Below are positions 1-9,704 of a stretch of 64,000 nt of DNA, piece by piece; position 1 is the stretch's first letter; the number at the start of each line of letters is the position of its first letter. Location: NCBI GenBank assembly GCA_003212315.1, contig QCQB01000001.1, positions 98,128-162,127 on the forward strand, in the 5' to 3' direction. The notes beneath the pieces were generated by a model. It saw nothing but the letters and a program-made list of their open reading frames with translations, searched no databases and had not been told where the DNA came from. This DNA is from SAR116 cluster bacterium AG-447-C21 (GTDB lineage Bacteria; Pseudomonadota; Alphaproteobacteria; Thalassobaculales; Thalassobaculaceae). The position numbers and the translations under genes are program-made.

Positions 1-77
1 AAAAGTGTGTTTCTGGAGAAACAGTATTGGCTGATTTAAAATCAGATGAGGCGGCTCGATCTGGTGAAGTTCGTTAA
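1..77 (+). CDS. psd: Phosphatidylserine decarboxylase, C-terminal end (partial)
   Basis: Only the last 24 sense codons and the TAA stop are inside the window. The visible tail contains GETVLADL, which resembles the C-terminal end of alphaproteobacterial phosphatidylserine decarboxylases. These enzymes convert phosphatidylserine to phosphatidylethanolamine at the inner membrane. The assignment rests on this short tail and on position: pssA, the preceding step of the same pathway, starts 24 nt downstream on the same strand, and psd-pssA is a common alphaproteobacterial pair. The active-site region lies outside the window and cannot be checked. Confidence 0.6.
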   Translation, partial: KCVSGETVLADLKSDEAARSGEVR

Positions 78-101
78 TTAGAAACAGGAACTTGCACTTT
101 G

Positions 102-878
102 ATGAACAAAGGATCTAGGCGAAATCGCATCAAACAGATGCCCATTAGTGTAATAATACCTAACTTAATCACCGTAATGGCCTTGTGTTCTGGACTTACG
201 GGAATCCGCTTTGCGTTACAGGATAGGTGGGAGTTTGCGATTGGTGCTATAGCATTAGCTGCAATCCTAGATACGCTTGATGGCCGAATGGCACGGCTCC
301 TAAAGGGACAAAGCAAGTTTGGTGCAGAGCTGGATTCGTTGTCGGATTTTATTAGTTTTGGCGTAGCGCCCGCCTTAATACTATTTTTTTGGAGCACCCA
401 AAATATTCATGGAATTGGTTGGGCAAGTGTTTTGTTTTTTTCGACATGCATGGCCTTACGCTTAGCCCGGTTTAATACTCAATTGGAAGATCCAGATCCA
501 CCAGCATTCGCTTCTAGATTTTTTTCGGGCGTCCCGGCTCCCGCTGCTGCAGGTCTCGCTTGCTTTCCTGTTATTATGAGTTTTGAAATCGAAGCGACAG
601 TTATTAACCAACCTTACCTAATTTCCAGTTGGTTGGTTTTTGTTGGACTATTGATGGTGAGTAGCATTCCAACTTTTTCTTTCAAAGGAAGTAAACTTCC
701 AAGAAAAATGGTTATCCCTTTATTCGTGATAGCTGGATTATTTATCGCTTGCGTGTTAACGGAAACTTGGATCGCGTTGGCGATTTTAATCATAATATAT
801 TTTTTCACAATACCGCTGAGCATTATTTCCCACAAAAGATTGAGCGTAGCCCTGAGAAATAGCAACATAGAAGACTAA
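102..878 (+). CDS. pssA: CDP-diacylglycerol--serine O-phosphatidyltransferase
   Basis: Makes phosphatidylserine from CDP-diacylglycerol and serine in the inner membrane, feeding the psd product just upstream. The complete CDP-alcohol phosphatidyltransferase signature is present near residues 57-82 (D-x2-DG-x2-AR-x8-G-x3-D-x3-D), including all four metal- and substrate-binding aspartates. Several hydrophobic segments follow (about 90-115, 140-155, 175-190, 205-245), as expected for this multi-pass family, and about 258 residues is normal. I chose the ATG at 102; the reading frame is also open from a TTG at 99. An AGGA-like sequence lies about 12 nt upstream. The gene converges on the RND pump gene. 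Confidence 0.93.
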   Translation: MNKGSRRNRIKQMPISVIIPNLITVMALCSGLTGIRFALQDRWEFAIGAIALAAILDTLDGRMARLLKGQSKFGAELDSLSDFISFGVAPALILFFWSTQNIHGIGWASVLFFSTCMALRLARFNTQLEDPDPPAFASRFFSGVPAPAAAGLACFPVIMSFEIEATVINQPYLISSWLVFVGLLMVSSIPTFSFKGSKLPRKMVIPLFVIAGLFIACVLTETWIALAILIIIYFFTIPLSIISHKRLSVALRNSNIED

Positions 879-930
879 TTTATCAATCAAAAAGCTAGTA
901 TAGCAATTGGCTGATATCTTTGTTCTTCTG

Positions 931-3900
931 TTAGTTTTGTCTCCTCGATCTCGGAAACCGTTCTGCTCGCCACGCTATTACGTTCGAACGCAGCATTAAA
1001 GCGCAGGGAGTAACAATTAAGGTTAGGACTGTAGCGAAGCTAAGGCCGAATACGATGGTCGTTGACAGTGAAACCCACCATTGTGTTGATGGCGCTCCTA
1101 CAGTTATTTCTCTTGTTAGGAAATCAATATTCGTTTGAAAAACCATTGGCATCAAGCCTAGTACGGTAGTTATGGTCGTCAGCAACACTGGCCGTAGTCG
1201 TTGCGCCCCAGCCACAAGGATTGCCTGTTGAACTGAGATAGACGTGCGCTTGATATGATCGAAGGTGTCAATCAGCACTATATTATTATTAACTACAATG
1301 CCTGCCAAAGCGATAACACCGACTCCCGACATAACAATGCCAAATGGCTCTCCTGTAATGAGTAGCCCTAGAAAGACCCCAGCAGTCGACATTATAACTG
1401 CCGATAGTATCAAAAACGCACTATAGAAACTATTGAATTGCGTGACTAATATGATGGTCATAATAAATAACGCTGCAGCGAAGGCTTTTATGAGGAAACT
1501 CTTAGCCTGTTTTTGTTCAGCATCCTCCCCTTTAAATTGAATTCTTACAGATCTAGGAAGGTCTGCGGTGGTCAACCACTCTTTTATTTCTTTAGCTTTT
1601 GAGTCGGCGAGAATTCCAGGGGCAACATCAGCTTGAATAGTTTTGGTTCTAATAGATTGGACTCGTTTAATTACACCAATTTTGGGTTTGGGGGACCACT
1701 TTATGAAGTTATCGATAGGGATAAGGCCTTTATTGGTTTTTATGCTAATTCTTTCATATTGATTAAGATTCCGATAAGGTTTTGGGTATCTTATTACAAC
1801 ATCAATTTCTTCGTCGCTGACCTCCGTGCTGTAATCTGTTACTTTCAAACCCTTTGTGATGAGTTGCACATAATTTCCAACGAGGGCTATATCGACTCCG
1901 AATTTTAACGCTTGAGTCCTATCGACAGTCAGCTGCCATTCAATTCCAGGTAAATCTCTATCATCTTCAATATTAGTGAGACCTACCATGGTATTTAGAT
2001 GGTTTCGAATAATCGAGGTGGCGTCATCTAGATCCGAAGTATTATCTGATTTAATCAATAATTTTAATGGTTTTCCCGTTGGTGGGCCTTTCTGTAATTC
2101 AACAAACTCAACTTTTATACCTGCATACTTTACCGAGCGTTTTTTGATTTCATCTAATATCGCTTTAGCTGGTCTGCGTTGGGTCCAATCTTTGAATTCA
2201 AGTTGAATGGTTCCAATAACATCCTTTGGTATATTCTGTCCTCCATCCTTAAGTTTGCCAACAAAGGTATAAATTGATTTGAATTCATTAATATTTAAAA
2301 CCTCTTTCTCAATATCGTAAACTAATTCGGCTTTTTCATCAGTTGATAAATTTCCGCGCGCATGGATATAAATTTTTGCTGTGTCAGGTTCAATGTCTGG
2401 AAAAAACTCAACCCCGTTACCTTTGGTTATGTAAGTGTATTGAACAGTCACCAACGTTAGTATCGCAGTTATTATAATTTTAAATGGATTTTGTAATGCG
2501 ATTTCCAGCAATTGCACATAGGTTCGGGTAAGCCAGTTACTATTTTTTAATCCCTTGAAACTGTCACTTGCGACATTACCGTTCTCCGAGTGGACCAACA
2601 TATGAGACTTCCCAATTTTTATCCCAATAGTTGGAACAAAAATTAATGCCATGAAAAGTGATGAGGTTAATATTGCTATCAATGTTATTGGCATAAACTT
2701 CATGAACTCCCCAACTATTCCGGGCCAAAATATCAAAGGCATGAAGGCGGCTAGGGTAGTGGCTGTGGAGGCTACTATAGGACCAGCCATTCTTTTCGCT
2801 GCATTTAGATAAGCATCTTCCTGGGAAATGTGTTCCCTCATTTGACGATCTGCAAATTCTGTAACGACGATTGCCCCGTCAACCAACATTCCAACAGATA
2901 GGATCAGGCTAAAGAGCACGACTATGTTTATTGAAAAGCCTAGTGCTGCCAAGACTAAAATACCCATTAAAAAAGAACCCGGAATAGCTATGCCCACTAA
3001 TAGTCCTGAGCGCCAGCCGAGTGCTCCCACAATTATAATCATGACTAATAATATCGCACTGATGACGTTATTCTGGAGATCTGTAAGCATGCGATGGATA
3101 TGCAATGACCGGTCTTGTGAAAACGTTATCTTCACTTCTTGAGGCCAGCGTTTACTTTGTTCAGAAACTTTTTCTCTAACCCTTTGAATAGTATCAATTA
3201 TATTGTAACCACCTCTTTTTGAGACTTCAACCCCTATCGACGGTTCACCAGATAGTCGGGCTATCGTATCTCTATCCTTAAATGAACGCCTCACGGAGGC
3301 CACGTCGGCAATAGTTACTACAGCGTCGCCATTTACCTTTATTGGCTGACTTAAAATATCAGAAATATCTTGATAAAGTCCTGGGACTTTTATCGGGAAA
3401 CTACCATTCCCTGCATCTAGCTTGCCAGCTGCTACTAATAAATTTGAACGTGCAATAATCTGCAGTATACTTATAGAATCTAGTCCATAGCTCTCCAGTA
3501 GTGCCGGGTCTATAATTATTTCAATCAGTTCCTTGCGATTTCCTGTAAGTTTAGCTTCCAGTACACTGCTGATAGCGCCGATTTCATCGCTAAGCTTGCT
3601 TGCTAACGCTAATAGAGTGCGTTCGGGAAGGTTTCCAGATAGAGTGACGACCAAAACAGGGAATAAACTAAAGTTTATTTCTTTTATTTTTGGTTCTTTG
3701 GTTTCAGTTGGAAGACGGGTCTTAGCTAAGTCAACTTTTTCACGAACATCGGTTATTGCTTTTTTTGCATCAAAGCCGGCATCGAATTCTAGGACAAGAC
3801 TGGCGCCACTTTCGTAGGCTGAACTGCGCATTTCTTTGACACCTTCAATACCACGGAGTGAGCTCTCTAGAGTTTGGAGTAATAATCGTTCGCTATCTTC

Positions 3901-4071
3901 TGGTGAAATCCCATCATGTTGAAGAAGAATATAGATCAAAGGGATATCAATATCGGGATCAGCTTCTTTTGGAATATCTATATAGGCTACCGTCCCGGCG
4001 GTTAGTATCAGGATTAAAGCTAGAAGCGTTGTCCGGGATCGCGACAATGCTTTATTGATCATAGATTTCAC
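931..4071 (-). CDS. RND-family efflux permease (HAE1/AcrB-like inner-membrane pump)
   Basis: Proton-driven inner-membrane pump of the resistance-nodulation-division superfamily, 1046 residues, the usual length. The first TM helix is at about 12-30, followed by a large periplasmic domain, a TM cluster at about 335-490, a second periplasmic domain, and TM helices at about 860-1030. The TM4 proton-relay region reads GMLVDGAIVV, with one acidic residue where AcrB has two, as in many AcrB relatives from Alphaproteobacteria. The start overlaps the end of the upstream adaptor gene by 4 nt, so the two are co-transcribed and probably translationally coupled. No outer-membrane channel gene is nearby, so a TolC-like partner must lie elsewhere. 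Substrate unknown. Confidence 0.92.
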   Translation of the reverse strand: MKSMINKALSRSRTTLLALILILTAGTVAYIDIPKEADPDIDIPLIYILLQHDGISPEDSERLLLQTLESSLRGIEGVKEMRSSAYESGASLVLEFDAGFDAKKAITDVREKVDLAKTRLPTETKEPKIKEINFSLFPVLVVTLSGNLPERTLLALASKLSDEIGAISSVLEAKLTGNRKELIEIIIDPALLESYGLDSISILQIIARSNLLVAAGKLDAGNGSFPIKVPGLYQDISDILSQPIKVNGDAVVTIADVASVRRSFKDRDTIARLSGEPSIGVEVSKRGGYNIIDTIQRVREKVSEQSKRWPQEVKITFSQDRSLHIHRMLTDLQNNVISAILLVMIIIVGALGWRSGLLVGIAIPGSFLMGILVLAALGFSINIVVLFSLILSVGMLVDGAIVVTEFADRQMREHISQEDAYLNAAKRMAGPIVASTATTLAAFMPLIFWPGIVGEFMKFMPITLIAILTSSLFMALIFVPTIGIKIGKSHMLVHSENGNVASDSFKGLKNSNWLTRTYVQLLEIALQNPFKIIITAILTLVTVQYTYITKGNGVEFFPDIEPDTAKIYIHARGNLSTDEKAELVYDIEKEVLNINEFKSIYTFVGKLKDGGQNIPKDVIGTIQLEFKDWTQRRPAKAILDEIKKRSVKYAGIKVEFVELQKGPPTGKPLKLLIKSDNTSDLDDATSIIRNHLNTMVGLTNIEDDRDLPGIEWQLTVDRTQALKFGVDIALVGNYVQLITKGLKVTDYSTEVSDEEIDVVIRYPKPYRNLNQYERISIKTNKGLIPIDNFIKWSPKPKIGVIKRVQSIRTKTIQADVAPGILADSKAKEIKEWLTTADLPRSVRIQFKGEDAEQKQAKSFLIKAFAAALFIMTIILVTQFNSFYSAFLILSAVIMSTAGVFLGLLITGEPFGIVMSGVGVIALAGIVVNNNIVLIDTFDHIKRTSISVQQAILVAGAQRLRPVLLTTITTVLGLMPMVFQTNIDFLTREITVGAPSTQWWVSLSTTIVFGLSFATVLTLIVTPCALMLRSNVIAWRAERFPRSRRQN

Positions 4072-5168
4072 GATTGTTTGCCTGAAGAGGTAGTTTCAGC
4101 AACTGCTTTAACGATTTGACCGTGCATCACAAATCCGTGGCCTGCCACTATTACGTTAGAAGGATCCGGTAGCCCGGTCACAAATGTTTTGTCTTCCGAA
4201 CCTCCAACAATGGTAATTGGTTTAAACTGTACTCTCCTTTCTCCATTGATTATTTTCACCCCTAAATTGCCATTCGAATCTAATGAAAACAATGATGGGG
4301 ACAACTGGTGTGCTGGGGTCTCAGGCAGAGGTATTATCAACTCTGCCGTTATTCCCTCTGGTATCTGAGCTCTTGGATTTGGTGTCTCTAGCTCTACTTT
4401 AAACGTTCTGGTATCTCTTTGGGCCACTGGGCTTATAAATTGAATTCGTCCGGTTATTTTTTTTTCGTTTCTCAACTTAACTTCTGCAGATTGGCCCATT
4501 TTTATTTTTAGATAATCCCGTTCTGAGACGTAGGCCGTAATAAGGAGTGGGTCTAGATCGATCAACTCTGCGACAGAGTGGGATTTGCTTAAAACGTCAC
4601 CAATCTCCGCATGCTTTGCGCTTAAGATCCCAGAAAAAGGCGCACGAATATTGGTATATTCCAAATTGATCCTTATGCGTTCGGCAAAAGCCTTTGCTGC
4701 TTGTAAATCTGCAAAAGCCGCTGCATATTTGGTCTCAGCTTTGAACCCTTTTTGGGATAATTTTTTTGCGGCAGAAAATTCCAGCTCCCTTTGTTTTACT
4801 CGGGCTTTTGCTTCCTTAAGACGAAGAGGCAAATCCTCTGAATCAAGTAGGGCAATTATGTCTCCCTTATTTACGCTATCGCCAGCCTTTTTTATTATCT
4901 TGGAAATTTTACCGGTAACTTGAGTGCGAATTATCACTGATCGTGATCTTTCTGTCTGCCCTGTAACGCGCATATGTGGAGTGTATGTTTGGGCTTTAAG
5001 GTGACGAATCCTTACGGTTACAAGTTCCTCGGATACATTTCTTTTCTGATTTTCTGTGAGTTCTTTTTGGGGGTTAGAATTATTGGCAAACTGGCCCGAA
5101 ATTAACCAGCCGGCTGCCAGCACAGCAATGGTGATTGCAATAAGCAGAGATAGTTTGGATTTAATCAT
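4068..5168 (-). CDS. RND efflux periplasmic adaptor (membrane fusion protein)
   Basis: Periplasmic adaptor linking the adjacent RND permease to an outer-membrane channel. A hydrophobic N-terminal anchor covers about residues 5-22. A barrel-sandwich hybrid/lipoyl-type motif follows (GQTERSRSV then GDSVNKGDIIALLDSEDL), then a coiled-coil-like alpha-hairpin rich in Ala/Lys/Glu, the second lipoyl half (IRAPFSGILSAKHAEIGDVL), and beta-barrel segments. The frame is open from a TTG at 5183, but the ATG at 5168 gives a normal signal anchor and is preferred; no strong ribosome-binding site supports either. First gene of a two-gene operon; its stop overlaps the pump start. Confidence 0.9.
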   Translation of the reverse strand: MIKSKLSLLIAITIAVLAAGWLISGQFANNSNPQKELTENQKRNVSEELVTVRIRHLKAQTYTPHMRVTGQTERSRSVIIRTQVTGKISKIIKKAGDSVNKGDIIALLDSEDLPLRLKEAKARVKQRELEFSAAKKLSQKGFKAETKYAAAFADLQAAKAFAERIRINLEYTNIRAPFSGILSAKHAEIGDVLSKSHSVAELIDLDPLLITAYVSERDYLKIKMGQSAEVKLRNEKKITGRIQFISPVAQRDTRTFKVELETPNPRAQIPEGITAELIIPLPETPAHQLSPSLFSLDSNGNLGVKIINGERRVQFKPITIVGGSEDKTFVTGLPDPSNVIVAGHGFVMHGQIVKAVAETTSSGKQS

Positions 5169-5290
5169 ATAATTAGCGACCAAAATAAATAAGACAGATG
5201 GTATGGTAGCAACTTTGATATTAAGGCCTTTTAGATCATTTTGTAATTGAAGCCTAGTCGATCATTGCTGTTATTAACGGTTTATTTTTT

Positions 5291-5983
5291 CTAAAAGGTT
5301 TCTAGCCAGGGCCTTAACTCAATCTCCCAGGACCACGAACTTCGATTCTGTCGATGGAATTGAAGATAGGTGTTTGCTATCGCTTCTGGGTCCAACATAT
5401 TATCGTAACCTGGATCATTTCTTTCTGGCCTATGATCTGCTTTTATCCCGCCGTCTATAATAAAATGGCCTATATGTATGTTTTGTGGGTGTAGTTCTCT
5501 AGCAAGCGCCTGTGCCAAACCGCGCAGACCAAACTTTCCCATGGCAAATACAGAAGAATTTGCATATCCTTTTACACTGGCTGAAGCACCTGTGAAAAAG
5601 ATACTCCCACTGCCTCGCTTAACCATCCTTTTTGCCGCTTCCTGAGCCACCAGGAATGCTCCAAAACATGTTATATTTATGGCTTTTTGAGTATCTTCGG
5701 GATCGACTTCAACAATTCCTCCACGAACGCGTGCCGAGGGATTGTATATTACTAGATCTGGAGTTCCCAAAGTTTTATCTAGTTTTTTAAATAATGTTTG
5801 AACTTGATTAATATTACTAGCATCACACGCGAAGACATCGACATTTGATGTTTCTGCTAAAGTTGCAAGCTTTACAACATTGCGCGCTGCTATTGCTACT
5901 TTAAATTTATTCTTTAAAAGAAGATACGTTAAGGATGAGCTTAATCCGGGTCCTGCTCCTACTATCAAAGCTGTCTCTGTCAT
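5291..5983 (-). CDS. Short-chain dehydrogenase/reductase-like protein with FxxxK in place of YxxxK
   Basis: Rossmann-fold SDR of about 230 residues. The nucleotide-binding loop is GAGPGLSSS at residues 9-17. The usual NAG motif reads NPSA (81-84). The catalytic Ser region is GASAS (132-136). The catalytic YxxxK is FAMGK (146-150), so the Tyr is Phe while the Lys is kept. Several uncharacterised SDR subfamilies carry this change, so the chemistry is uncertain. The frame extends upstream to 6064, but ATG 5983 follows an AGGA site that overlaps the end of the ThDP enzyme gene and immediately precedes the nucleotide-binding strand, so it is the likely start. Probably the last gene of a ThDP enzyme-SDR operon. 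Confidence 0.83.
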   Translation of the reverse strand: MTETALIVGAGPGLSSSLTYLLLKNKFKVAIAARNVVKLATLAETSNVDVFACDASNINQVQTLFKKLDKTLGTPDLVIYNPSARVRGGIVEVDPEDTQKAINITCFGAFLVAQEAAKRMVKRGSGSIFFTGASASVKGYANSSVFAMGKFGLRGLAQALARELHPQNIHIGHFIIDGGIKADHRPERNDPGYDNMLDPEAIANTYLQFHRQNRSSWSWEIELRPWLETF

Positions 5984-5987
5984 TCCT

Positions 5988-7640
5988 TTAGCCTTTCGTT
6001 CCGCGGGTTGCTGTTGGCCGAAGTAATTCGAATGGTTCTGGAAAGGCTTTGACAGGGACTTCAATGATGGTTGGTCGGTTTGCCGAAAAACCCTGTTCTA
6101 ATGCAATTCTTAATTCGTTAGGGGTTTTCGCCCGAAGTCCCAATGCCCCAAAACTCTCTGTTAATTTAACAAAATCTGGATTAGTGAATTGTGATGCAAT
6201 AATTTTCCCATCATGTAATTCACGTTGCATACGAAGAACATTACCATACGCTCCATCAGAGAATACAATAGCCACTAAATTTATGTTATGGTGAACAGCA
6301 GTTGCTATTTCGGGCATCGTGTACATGAATCCTCCATCGCCATTCACAGATACGACTGGTTTATCCGGATGGGCTACTTTGACGCCAAGGGCCGTCGCGT
6401 AACCATACCCGAGTGTTCCCTGATATCCTGGAGTTATCATCGACCTGGGTTTGTAAACTGGAAAGCCTACACGCGATACATACCCTACTTGAGTGAATTC
6501 ATCGACGAATAAACCATTGTCCGGTAAAACATCCCGGATGGCTCGAAGCCATGCCATTTGCGGCCCTGCTTTTTCCTCCATTAGCCTTTGGGCCTGAGCC
6601 TTTAAGTTAAGCATTTCTTCTTCGCGAGATGTTCGTTTAAGATTATATTTATTTAGAGCATCAATGATTTTTCTAGTAGTAAATGCTGCGTCCGAAACGA
6701 GCCCAACGTCAGGTTTCATAATACGGTTTATCTCGGTCGGATCTATATCGACGTGTATGATTTTTAACGCATCGTCCATACCCCACGACATGCGTTCTGC
6801 CTGCATTCGGCACCCTATACTGATAGCAGCATCACAGTTTTTCCATAATATTGCACCTGCTGTATTAGTATGGGCGAGGTAGTGACGTTCATCTAAAATA
6901 CCACGACCATTTTGATAGGATATTACAGGGGCTTGTAGCGTTTCAGCCAACGTCTTGATCTCTTGGCAGGCTTCATAAGCGCCGCCACCGACAAAAATCA
7001 TTGGTTGTTGAGATTCTCCAAGTATTTTAGCAGCTTTTTCGACTAGCTCGGGATCAGGTAATGGAGCAGGACAACCAGACGTTCTACTTCCTAAGGTTAC
7101 TTCTGATTTTTTCCACATTATATCCATTGGTATTTCAAGCCCAACCGGCCGGGGGCGCCCGCTACGTAGTTGGCGAAAAGCTTCACTAATTTTCTGAGGA
7201 ACTTCGGTAGGGTGATTTATTCTGGCAGAGTGTTTTGTTAATCCTTTCATTACTTCTAGCTGTTCCGGTATCTCGTGTAACATTCCGAAACCTTTATTTA
7301 TCGAAGTTGAAGGGATTTGGCCCGTGATTGCTAATACACGCGTGTTACATGCATATGCTGTAGACAGGGCAGCGGTTGTATTAAGTATTCCAGGTCCGGG
7401 TACAACAGCGTAAGCGCCTACCTTTCCGGTGGATTGGGAATAACCGAAAGCCATATAGGCAACGCCCTGCTCATGTCTTGAATTTAAAACTGATATCGCA
7501 TTCCCGGAATCATGTAATGCGTTAAACATTGAATCAAGTTGGATGCCCGGCAGACCAAATACTGTATCGATACCTTCAATAATGAGAGAACGGACTAGGG
7601 CGTCACCCCCGCTTAATTTTTCATTATTCTGGTGTTCCAT
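5988..7640 (-). CDS. Thiamine-diphosphate-dependent enzyme (acetolactate synthase/benzoylformate decarboxylase-like)
   Basis: A 550-residue ThDP enzyme of the AHAS/pyruvate oxidase superfamily, probably cytosolic. The N-terminal Pyr domain has the cofactor-activating Glu in HEQG (E57). A central domain covers about 195-330. The C-terminal PP domain has GDGGFMY at 434-440 and a DGAYGN at 462-467, the Mg-ThDP binding motif. It has no regulatory-subunit partner nearby and lies apart from biosynthetic ilv genes. Its neighbours are an SDR and AtuA-like genes, so a decarboxylase or carboligase acting in catabolism is more likely than branched-chain amino acid synthesis. The substrate cannot be told from sequence. 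Good AGGA spacing upstream of the ATG. Confidence 0.84.
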   Translation of the reverse strand: MEHQNNEKLSGGDALVRSLIIEGIDTVFGLPGIQLDSMFNALHDSGNAISVLNSRHEQGVAYMAFGYSQSTGKVGAYAVVPGPGILNTTAALSTAYACNTRVLAITGQIPSTSINKGFGMLHEIPEQLEVMKGLTKHSARINHPTEVPQKISEAFRQLRSGRPRPVGLEIPMDIMWKKSEVTLGSRTSGCPAPLPDPELVEKAAKILGESQQPMIFVGGGAYEACQEIKTLAETLQAPVISYQNGRGILDERHYLAHTNTAGAILWKNCDAAISIGCRMQAERMSWGMDDALKIIHVDIDPTEINRIMKPDVGLVSDAAFTTRKIIDALNKYNLKRTSREEEMLNLKAQAQRLMEEKAGPQMAWLRAIRDVLPDNGLFVDEFTQVGYVSRVGFPVYKPRSMITPGYQGTLGYGYATALGVKVAHPDKPVVSVNGDGGFMYTMPEIATAVHHNINLVAIVFSDGAYGNVLRMQRELHDGKIIASQFTNPDFVKLTESFGALGLRAKTPNELRIALEQGFSANRPTIIEVPVKAFPEPFELLRPTATRGTKG

Positions 7641-7781
7641 AGATATCGTCCTATTTCATAAACTTTTTGAAATTAATCTGTTATTAAACTGGTTTTATTA
7701 CAGAGACTTTTCTTACGGTTAGGTTTAGGTTTTTGAAAGCAAAATTATCTTGGATCTACCTATTTATTTTACAGTAATGTT

Positions 7782-8141
7782 TTACCCAGTGTTTTGAACT
7801 GTCAGCGTTACGGGGACTTCCACTAATAAGGTCAGCAGAAGAAATGAGAGAGTCTTTCCATGCTGATCAAGATTTAAAGCACTATTGACCCCCCCTTCCA
7901 AGACATCATCTATAACAAAATTTAATGCGGGTAGGTTTGGTAATTCGTATCGGACTACTTTGCTAGCGCCTTTATTTGAGAAAAGTTCTAATACTCGTTT
8001 TTCAGTAACTTGCTCCAGTAATATTTCATAGGTCGCGGCGCTGTATGGGATAAGACTGATATTCGAACGATTACCCTTGTCCCCGGCCCTCGCATGAGCA
8101 ATATCATGCAATCGTACTTTTTTCATATGTTCTAGTGTCAT
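7782..8141 (-). CDS. AtuA C-terminal-like domain protein
   Basis: A 119-residue protein matching the small domain normally found at the C-terminus of AtuA/DUF1446 proteins (acyclic terpene utilisation). The N-terminus carries the characteristic HARAGDKGN segment (about 16-24), followed by a short alpha/beta domain. Its ATG directly follows the stop codon of the upstream AtuA-like gene (TAAATG), so translation is almost certainly coupled. In many bacteria the two parts form one polypeptide of about 600 residues; here they are separate. The function of the domain is not established. Confidence 0.75.
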   Translation of the reverse strand: MTLEHMKKVRLHDIAHARAGDKGNRSNISLIPYSAATYEILLEQVTEKRVLELFSNKGASKVVRYELPNLPALNFVIDDVLEGGVNSALNLDQHGKTLSFLLLTLLVEVPVTLTVQNTG

Positions 8142-9518
8142 TTAAGCGTAACCCGTCAAGAAATGGACTTTCGGCATAATTTTGTTCCGATCTACTAATA
8201 TCGAAGCTGTTTGAACTTGATCCGTTAAATGCTGGCGAAAACCACCACCTGCTGCGGGGCCACTGCAATATAAGCTCAACATCTCCTGATTAACACGCTC
8301 AACTATTTCTTTATCATGGCCGCAGGTCGCGACCCGAATTCTGTAGTCTCCATCATCAGGGTATTTATGTGAATTTGCAGTATCTTCATTATCACCAGAA
8401 TGCACACTCACAGTCCCTACAATATCAAATCTAATGGGGTTATTTGTTTTAATATCGCGACATCGGCTTTTCAGTACATCGATAGCCAGTTGCGACCTTT
8501 TTAAAGCGTTAGGGCCGGCGTAACTCATTTCAGCTTCTCCCATCCAACCCCCATCTATACTCACTGTTGCTTTTAAAGTATCTGGTCTTTGTTTCCCGTG
8601 AGCTCCTGAGACTTTCACTCGGTCTGGCCCGACCTCTGCGACTCTCACCTTACTGATATCCAGTATAACATCAGCGGTGAAATAGTTCTCTGGATCGTGA
8701 ATTTCATACAAAAGTTGTTCCTTCACTGTTTGTGCGGACACAAGCCCACCCGTATTATCGGCTTTTGTTATAATTAAAGATCCGTCATTGGCAACTTCAG
8801 CAATTGGAAATCCCACATTCGCCAAATCTGGTACATCTTTATAACCGGGGTCAGCGAAGTAAGCTCCAGTGACTTGGCCTCCACATTCTAAAAGATGGCC
8901 GGCCATCGTTCCTGTTGCTAAATTAATCCAGTCATCTTCGCCCCAACCAAATTCTTTTATCAACGGTCCAAGTACTAGTGCTGGATCAGTGCATCTGCCA
9001 ACTACCACTACATCTGCCCCTCTTGAGAGCGCCTCGGCTATTGGACGCGCACCAAGATAGACATTTGCCGCGACTACCTCATTATCACCTATTTCCAACC
9101 CTTCGATGGTAGGATGGTTTTGAATATCTTGGCTCGACATGACCTGTAGTAAGTCATCTCCTTCAACAATCGCAATCTTAATGTTTTTACAACCGAGTTG
9201 GTCAGCGATTTCACTAATTTTCATCGCAGCACCTTTTGGGTTGGCTGCTCCAAAATTAGATACGATTTTGATATCAGTTTCATAACATTTCTTCAGGATT
9301 GGCCGAAGATAGTTTTCTAGAAATGGGGAGTATCCGTGTGCGGGGTCCTTACGTCGGTGTTTCTGGGCCAAAGCTAATGTTCGTTCAGCTAATGTTTCAA
9401 AAATGAGATATTTTGGACCTTCTTTATTAGCAAGCGTTTCTACAACCGGTATTGCTGCATCTACACGGTCTCCTGAAAAACCAGCGCCGCAACCTATATT
9501 AACCACGGATGGAACCAT
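8142..9518 (-). CDS. AtuA-family protein (DUF1446), N-terminal large domain
   Basis: A 458-residue protein of the AtuA/DUF1446 family, named after a Pseudomonas acyclic terpene utilisation gene. Family landmarks visible are the GCGAGFSGDR loop near the N-terminus, SNFGAANPKGAA around 103-114, VVVGRCTDPALVLGPL near 175-190, and GTMAGHLLECGGQVTGAYF near 205-223. It is followed without a gap by the separate C-terminal-domain gene at 7782. Divergently opposite is a VOC gene, and downstream is a ThDP enzyme-SDR pair, which suggests a carboxylic or terpenoid acid degradation locus. No biochemical activity is firmly assigned to the family. Confidence 0.84.
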   Translation of the reverse strand: MVPSVVNIGCGAGFSGDRVDAAIPVVETLANKEGPKYLIFETLAERTLALAQKHRRKDPAHGYSPFLENYLRPILKKCYETDIKIVSNFGAANPKGAAMKISEIADQLGCKNIKIAIVEGDDLLQVMSSQDIQNHPTIEGLEIGDNEVVAANVYLGARPIAEALSRGADVVVVGRCTDPALVLGPLIKEFGWGEDDWINLATGTMAGHLLECGGQVTGAYFADPGYKDVPDLANVGFPIAEVANDGSLIITKADNTGGLVSAQTVKEQLLYEIHDPENYFTADVILDISKVRVAEVGPDRVKVSGAHGKQRPDTLKATVSIDGGWMGEAEMSYAGPNALKRSQLAIDVLKSRCRDIKTNNPIRFDIVGTVSVHSGDNEDTANSHKYPDDGDYRIRVATCGHDKEIVERVNQEMLSLYCSGPAAGGGFRQHLTDQVQTASILVDRNKIMPKVHFLTGYA

Positions 9519-9704
9519 TGTTTTTATCCCTATAGAAATAATAGTCTGCCTTTTCCAAATACATAAAACTCAATATATGCCATCTAAATAGAAAAGAGTA
9601 TCATCTATCCGGTCCATATCAATATTCAAAAATACTAGTTGAAAAGAAAAAATAGTGTATGCTCTCAACCTTATTAAGCTTTATATTCTCATGGAGGCTC
9701 GGAA

